64,000 nucleotides of DNA from Sediminicola sp037203765 (lineage in GTDB: Bacteria > Bacteroidota > Bacteroidia > Flavobacteriales > Flavobacteriaceae). This document shows, piece by piece, positions 60,907 to 64,000 of this stretch. The position numbers and the translations under genes were made by a program. The notes beneath the pieces are model-generated. The model was not told where the DNA came from, made no database searches, and was given only the letters and a program-made list of their open reading frames with translations. Numbering within the stretch: position 1 is the first letter of the stretch; each line of letters opens with the position of its first letter. The stretch covers positions 348,939 to 412,938 of the forward strand of contig NZ_JBBCAS010000003.1 of the NCBI RefSeq assembly GCF_037203765.1, read 5' to 3'.

Positions 60907-61748
60907 TAACCTCCTATAATTTCACCACCATTGATATGCAATACTTGTCCTGTCATATAACTACTATCCTCACTGGCAAGATATACATAGGCTGGGCCAA
61001 CTTCCGATGGTTGACCAGGGCGTCCCATAGGTACATCTTTGCCAAAACCTTTAAGATGCGCTTCGTCAAACGTAGCCGGTATTAGCGGAGTCCATATTGG
61101 CCCAGGGGCCACAGCATTAACCCGTATATCCTTTTTGGCTAGGAGTGCTGATAGACTTCGGGTAAAACTAACAATTGCTCCCTTTGTACTGGAATAATCA
61201 ATCAGATGTTCTGAACCACGATAGGCCGTAACAGAAGTGGTATTTATTATAACATCACCTTTGTCCAAGTATTCTATGGCAGCTTGGGTAATATAAAAAA
61301 AGGAGTAGATATTAGTTTCAAAAGTGGTATGAAGATGTTCCATGCTAATATCTTCCAAATTTTCTTCTGAAAATTGAATTGCTGCATTATTGACCACAAT
61401 ATTTAGTTTCCCAAACTTTTCAATTGTTTTTTGAACAGCTTCCTTACAAAATTTAATATTTCTCACATCTCCTTTGATCAAAATACAATCTCTTCCCTCT
61501 CCATTGATCGCTAACTCGGTATCCTTGGCGTCTGTATCCTCGTCCAAATAAACAATGGCGACATCTGCTCCTTCTCTTGCGAAATGAACAGCAGCACTTT
61601 TACCAATACCACTATCACCACCTGTTATTAGAGCTACTTTTCCTTTCAACTTTTCACTGCCCTTGTAATTGCCTCGAATTGTAGTTGGTTTACTATCCAT
61701 TAAATGCTGTTTGCCTGGTTGGTGAGACTGTTTTTCCGTTGTATTCAT
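60906..61748 (-). CDS. SDR-family oxidoreductase, general stress protein 39/YghA type
   Basis: A 280-residue short-chain dehydrogenase. An extended N-terminal segment (QPGKQHLMDSKPT, typical of this group) precedes the NAD(P) motif TGGDSGIGK (about 42-50); the catalytic S is in INTTSVTAY and the Y/K in YSSTKGA (Y-x3-K, about residue 187). NNAAIQF and PGPIWTPL are also conserved. The family is strongly induced in the RpoS and SigB general stress regulons; the substrate is uncertain. An inverted repeat lies about 60 bp upstream. Confidence 0.93.
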   Translation of the reverse strand: MNTTEKQSHQPGKQHLMDSKPTTIRGNYKGSEKLKGKVALITGGDSGIGKSAAVHFAREGADVAIVYLDEDTDAKDTELAINGEGRDCILIKGDVRNIKFCKEAVQKTIEKFGKLNIVVNNAAIQFSEENLEDISMEHLHTTFETNIYSFFYITQAAIEYLDKGDVIINTTSVTAYRGSEHLIDYSSTKGAIVSFTRSLSALLAKKDIRVNAVAPGPIWTPLIPATFDEAHLKGFGKDVPMGRPGQPSEVGPAYVYLASEDSSYMTGQVLHINGGEIIGG

Positions 61749-61808
61749 AGGTTATATTTAAGAAAGATTTTTACTAATGTCAAAGAGAAAAAGTAACAGG
61801 GAAATGTT

Positions 61809-61841
61809 GTATTACGTGGTGCACATATTGTGTTGTAATAC
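61809..61841. promoter_or_regulatory. Inverted repeat upstream of the SDR gene
   Basis: GTATTAC and GTAATAC, perfect 7-bp reverse complements, are separated by 19 bp. It could be an operator for the SDR gene; no other support. Confidence 0.25.
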
Positions 61842-61861
61842 TATATTTCTAATGAATAAAA

Positions 61862-62362
61862 CTAAATTTTAAGTTCTCCCTCTATACCTAGGTCAGACTT
61901 TTTTCCCGTGAGAACACCTACGCCCATTTTTAGAAGACTAACAAACATCCCATTTTTAGTATCCCAATAGTGGGCATCTTTTGGTTCCACCCTAATTACA
62001 GTTAGGTTTGGATCGTCCTTGCCGTTAAACCAATTGTCATCGCTCTTTTGATAGAGGTCATCAATAATATTGCGATCATCTAAAATGTAAGCGTGACCGT
62101 AAATATTCATGAATTCGAAAGCTCCGGAATTTGCATAAAAAAGGTGTACATTTTTATCTTTCTTTATGTTTGAATTATGATTGCTATCCTTAGTACTAAG
62201 GAACCATATGGATCCGTTCTCATCAACCTTTTTTGTACTCATCGGAATGGCATGGATAGGAATATTTTTTAAATCGGGAGCCATTAAATTAAAGTCGATG
62301 GATTCGGCCAAGTCTTTTATTTTTTGTTTGGCCTCGGTACTGAATAAGTTTTTTATTGACAT
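61862..62362 (-). CDS. Pyridoxamine 5'-phosphate oxidase-like protein (general stress protein 26 type)
   Basis: A 166-residue split-barrel flavin-binding protein. It has the GSP26/YdaG layout: MSTKKVDENGSIWFLSTKDSNHNSNIKKDKNVHLFYA, AFEFMNIYGHAYILDD, then a long tail with DDPNLTVIRVEPKDAHYWDTKNG, where W-D marks the flavin-side loop. It probably binds FMN/FAD; real oxidase activity is unproven. It stands among SDR, DUF2383 and DUF892 genes, which are co-regulated stress genes in other bacteria. Confidence 0.9.
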   Translation of the reverse strand: MSIKNLFSTEAKQKIKDLAESIDFNLMAPDLKNIPIHAIPMSTKKVDENGSIWFLSTKDSNHNSNIKKDKNVHLFYANSGAFEFMNIYGHAYILDDRNIIDDLYQKSDDNWFNGKDDPNLTVIRVEPKDAHYWDTKNGMFVSLLKMGVGVLTGKKSDLGIEGELKI

Positions 62363-62418
62363 AATTACGCTTAATTTTTACATGGTAAGTGCCTAATTAT
62401 TGAGGGTGCTTTGGATAA

Positions 62419-62455
62419 ATGAGTTGGTCTACGAGCGTAGACCAACTCATTTTAA
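62419..62455 (-). terminator. Hairpin, probable terminator of the DUF2383 gene
   Basis: A perfect 15-bp stem (ATGAGTTGGTCTACG and complement) has a 2-nt loop. On the minus strand TTTATCC follows, a weak T-run; on the plus strand TTTTAAA. It lies between the DUF2383 stop and the start of the next gene. Confidence 0.65.
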
Positions 62456-62474
62456 ACTAACCTGATAAGGCAGT

Positions 62475-62924
62475 TTAAGCTAGATCTTCCAATGTTTTAT
62501 TTTGGGCAACCTCCATTTGAATATTTTCTCGCTGTTCACTAAGTAAAAAACGTAGACCTGTAGGGAGGTTGTATTTATCCAAAACATCATCGTATTCATC
62601 AATGGCTGCCTTGTCGCCCCTGATGGCTTCCTCAAGCATTGCCTCGTCATTATCCATGGAAAATAGCGCCTTTACATCCATCCATGCCCTATGTATATTT
62701 CCCGCGAAGGATCCGTTGGCATCAAAATCGGGATATGCCGTTTGTATTTCACCTACCAACTTGGCATTGAAATCCCTTCTTTCCGTGGATTTTCTTCTGA
62801 AGTACGACTTCAGTGCGGCACTTTCAGCCTTATCCGCAGCCTTGGCATATCCTTTCTCAGCATCTCTGTTCTTTTCAAGAATTTCTCGTATCTCTTTGTA
62901 TACTTTATCGTTTGTCGTTTCCAT
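62475..62924 (-). CDS. PA2169-type four-helix-bundle protein (DUF2383)
   Basis: A 149-residue helical protein with the DUF2383 order: DAEKGYAKAADKAESAALKSYFRRKSTERRDFNAKLVGEI, GSFAGNIHRAWMDVKALF, and DEAMLEEAIRGDKAAIDEYDDVL. The conserved acidic and histidine positions recall ferritin-like bundles, but iron binding is unproven. It lies 36 bp after the DUF892 gene and is probably co-transcribed with it. Confidence 0.9.
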   Translation of the reverse strand: METTNDKVYKEIREILEKNRDAEKGYAKAADKAESAALKSYFRRKSTERRDFNAKLVGEIQTAYPDFDANGSFAGNIHRAWMDVKALFSMDNDEAMLEEAIRGDKAAIDEYDDVLDKYNLPTGLRFLLSEQRENIQMEVAQNKTLEDLA

Positions 62925-62960
62925 AGTGTTCTAATTTTATAATTTGTAATACTTTATTGT

Positions 62961-63446
62961 TTAGGCCATGGCCTCCTTGTTCAATCGGCCTTCGGCCAGC
63001 TTGTCCAACTTTTCGTCTGCACTGTACTCTTCATCCAAAGTAGTCTGGAGAATTTTGGCAATATCCTTATGGCCCAGCTCCTTGGCGTAGCGTACCGCTG
63101 TTCCGTACCCAGAGATTTCGTAGTGCTCTACGCGCTGTGCTTCTGCGATCAATCCGGCATCCATGACATCATCACTTTCTGCTTCTTCGATAAAATCTTC
63201 GGCTTCCTTGATAAGACCTTCCATTGCCTTACATTTTTCACCGCCCGGTTTAATACCTAATTTCTTGCATACTTCTTCCAAACGAGACTTTTGCTCCTCG
63301 GTTTCATTAAGATGACCTTCAAATGCTTCCTTAAGTTTTTTGTCAGTGGCATTTTTGGCCATTTTTGGAAGAGCCTTTAGAAGTTGAGATTCCGCACTGT
63401 ATAAATCTTTCAACTGATGTTCAAATAATTCTTTTAAATTTTTCAT
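62961..63446 (-). CDS. DUF892 ferritin-like protein (YciE/YciF type)
   Basis: A 161-residue four-helix bundle: MKNLKELFEHQLKDLYSAESQLLKALPKMAKNATDKKLKEAF is the YciE/YciF signature, and HYEISGYGTAVRYAKELGH holds the second metal-ligand pair. The E/H positions for a di-iron site are present. The start at 63446 is chosen; a frame to 63530 adds 28 hydrophobic residues with no similarity. YciE/F proteins are part of the enterobacterial RpoS osmotic/heat response. Confidence 0.92.
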   Translation of the reverse strand: MKNLKELFEHQLKDLYSAESQLLKALPKMAKNATDKKLKEAFEGHLNETEEQKSRLEEVCKKLGIKPGGEKCKAMEGLIKEAEDFIEEAESDDVMDAGLIAEAQRVEHYEISGYGTAVRYAKELGHKDIAKILQTTLDEEYSADEKLDKLAEGRLNKEAMA

Positions 63447-63600
63447 GCTAAATATTATTAGGTTAATAATATGTTGAAGGTATGCCGACAATAGTTGCAA
63501 TTTTGACACAAAAAGATTTACTATTAACACAAAGAAATTTCCTACGTGTTAGAAAATTATTTGATGTAAATGACAAGGTTCACTTCTCATTATCCCACCT

Positions 63601-63771
63601 TTATTTTGAACTTTCTTGGCTTTCTTTGTCTCTTTCGCCAGTTTCGACATTGCCCTTTTTAATTTCTTCATTTTGGGAATGAATGGTGTTGGTTTTATTC
63701 GATTGGTCCGCACAATCACCTGGCTGTTTGGATTTCTTTTTCTTTTCTGAATCTTTTATCCGCTTATTCAT
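63601..63771 (-). CDS. Small, highly charged hypothetical protein
   Basis: A 56-residue very hydrophilic frame from an ATG at 63771 (MNKRIKDSEKKKKSKQPGD...) rich in K, E, S and N, which would be intrinsically disordered. Such small disordered proteins are common next to DUF892-type genes, but no similarity supports it. The remaining 229 bp to the window end hold an imperfect hairpin near 63931-63953 (ATAACCCGC...GCGTGTTGG, then a T-run) that could end a gene on the plus strand beyond view, and nothing else. Confidence 0.45.
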   Translation of the reverse strand: MNKRIKDSEKKKKSKQPGDCADQSNKTNTIHSQNEEIKKGNVETGERDKESQESSK

Positions 63772-64000
63772 GATAGTCTTTTTAAGGATTAATAATGATG
63801 AAATTAGCCTAAGTTGCAGTTAAGATTTAAACCAATAAAATAATTTAATAACCCTCTCGAACGATAAAAGGCACTCCGTCAAAAACTTAGGCTTTTATGT
63901 ATGGGCAATCCTGGGCAAGCATGGAAACCATAACCCGCTTCGCGTGTTGGTTTTTTGGGAAAGGGATTCACTGCTCCCGAAGTCTCGGGATTGTGCATCC

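Noticed and set aside
1..64000. Search for CRISPR arrays, tRNA, rRNA, insertion sequences and attachment sites
   Set aside because: No direct-repeat array, cloverleaf, rRNA signature, transposase or integrase was seen. This was read by eye and short tRNA-like elements could be missed.

Overview
The window is chromosomal DNA of a member of the Bacteroidota, most likely a marine Flavobacteriaceae. The evidence is the moderately AT-rich base composition, promoters of the TAnnTTTG (-7) type instead of TATAAT, lipoprotein signals of the Bacteroidota kind, and families typical of that group (MlaEFD-type operon, tandem-domain universal stress proteins, LytTR regulators, AraC-domain proteins, GH130). 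I saw no rRNA, tRNA, CRISPR array, phage or insertion sequence.

Region 1 (1-20.9 kb) looks like one stress/dormancy regulon. It holds deoD/deoC salvage genes behind a TerB-like gene, an MlaEFD-type lipid transporter, a WG-repeat/ArsC-like operon, a hibernation factor (hpf), an rtcB-archease-methyltransferase-release-factor-like operon, a ROK sugar kinase and eight two-domain universal stress proteins. Eleven 12-bp palindromes of the form TGAY-N4-RTCA (the Crp/Fnr-superfamily core TGA-N6-TCA) lie in the intergenic gaps of this region. Each is centred exactly 29.5 bp from the first T of a TAnnTTTR-like -7 element, as expected for an activator at about -41.5. One box serves two divergent promoters. 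I found no such box in the gaps to the right of 20.4 kb. No Crp/Fnr-type regulator is encoded here, so the regulator must lie elsewhere.

Region 2 (21-31.5 kb) is a mixed set: a 20-cysteine copper-storage-like protein, a GH3-family adenylating enzyme, a zincin-like protein, a second cysteine-free ArsC-like protein, AraC-type and response regulators, small membrane and lipoproteins, a degenerate SRAP protein and a nitroreductase.

Region 3 (31.8-41.9 kb) carries a 1242-residue lipoprotein combining a degenerate phosphoesterase, a possible kinase-like domain and an outer-membrane barrel, then an AI-2E family permease, a five-PAS histidine kinase, a TetR regulator with two strong palindromes upstream, and an exported TIM-barrel isomerase-like protein.

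Region 4 (42-49.6 kb) is a complete RND efflux operon (MarR/GbsR-like regulator, membrane fusion protein, pump, outer membrane factor) with a perfect inverted repeat over its promoter, and a divergent MFS transporter.

Region 5 (49.6-64 kb) resembles the RpoS general stress set of enterobacteria: PfpI/DJ-1, CsbD, DUF808, HPII catalase, YghA-like SDR, GSP26-like flavin protein, DUF2383 and DUF892 ferritin-like proteins. Embedded in it are two GT4 glycosyltransferases and a GH130 enzyme that may make and recycle a mannose polymer. Boxes, spacings and motifs were read by eye; functions of families are established knowledge; regulon membership and pathway roles are inference.
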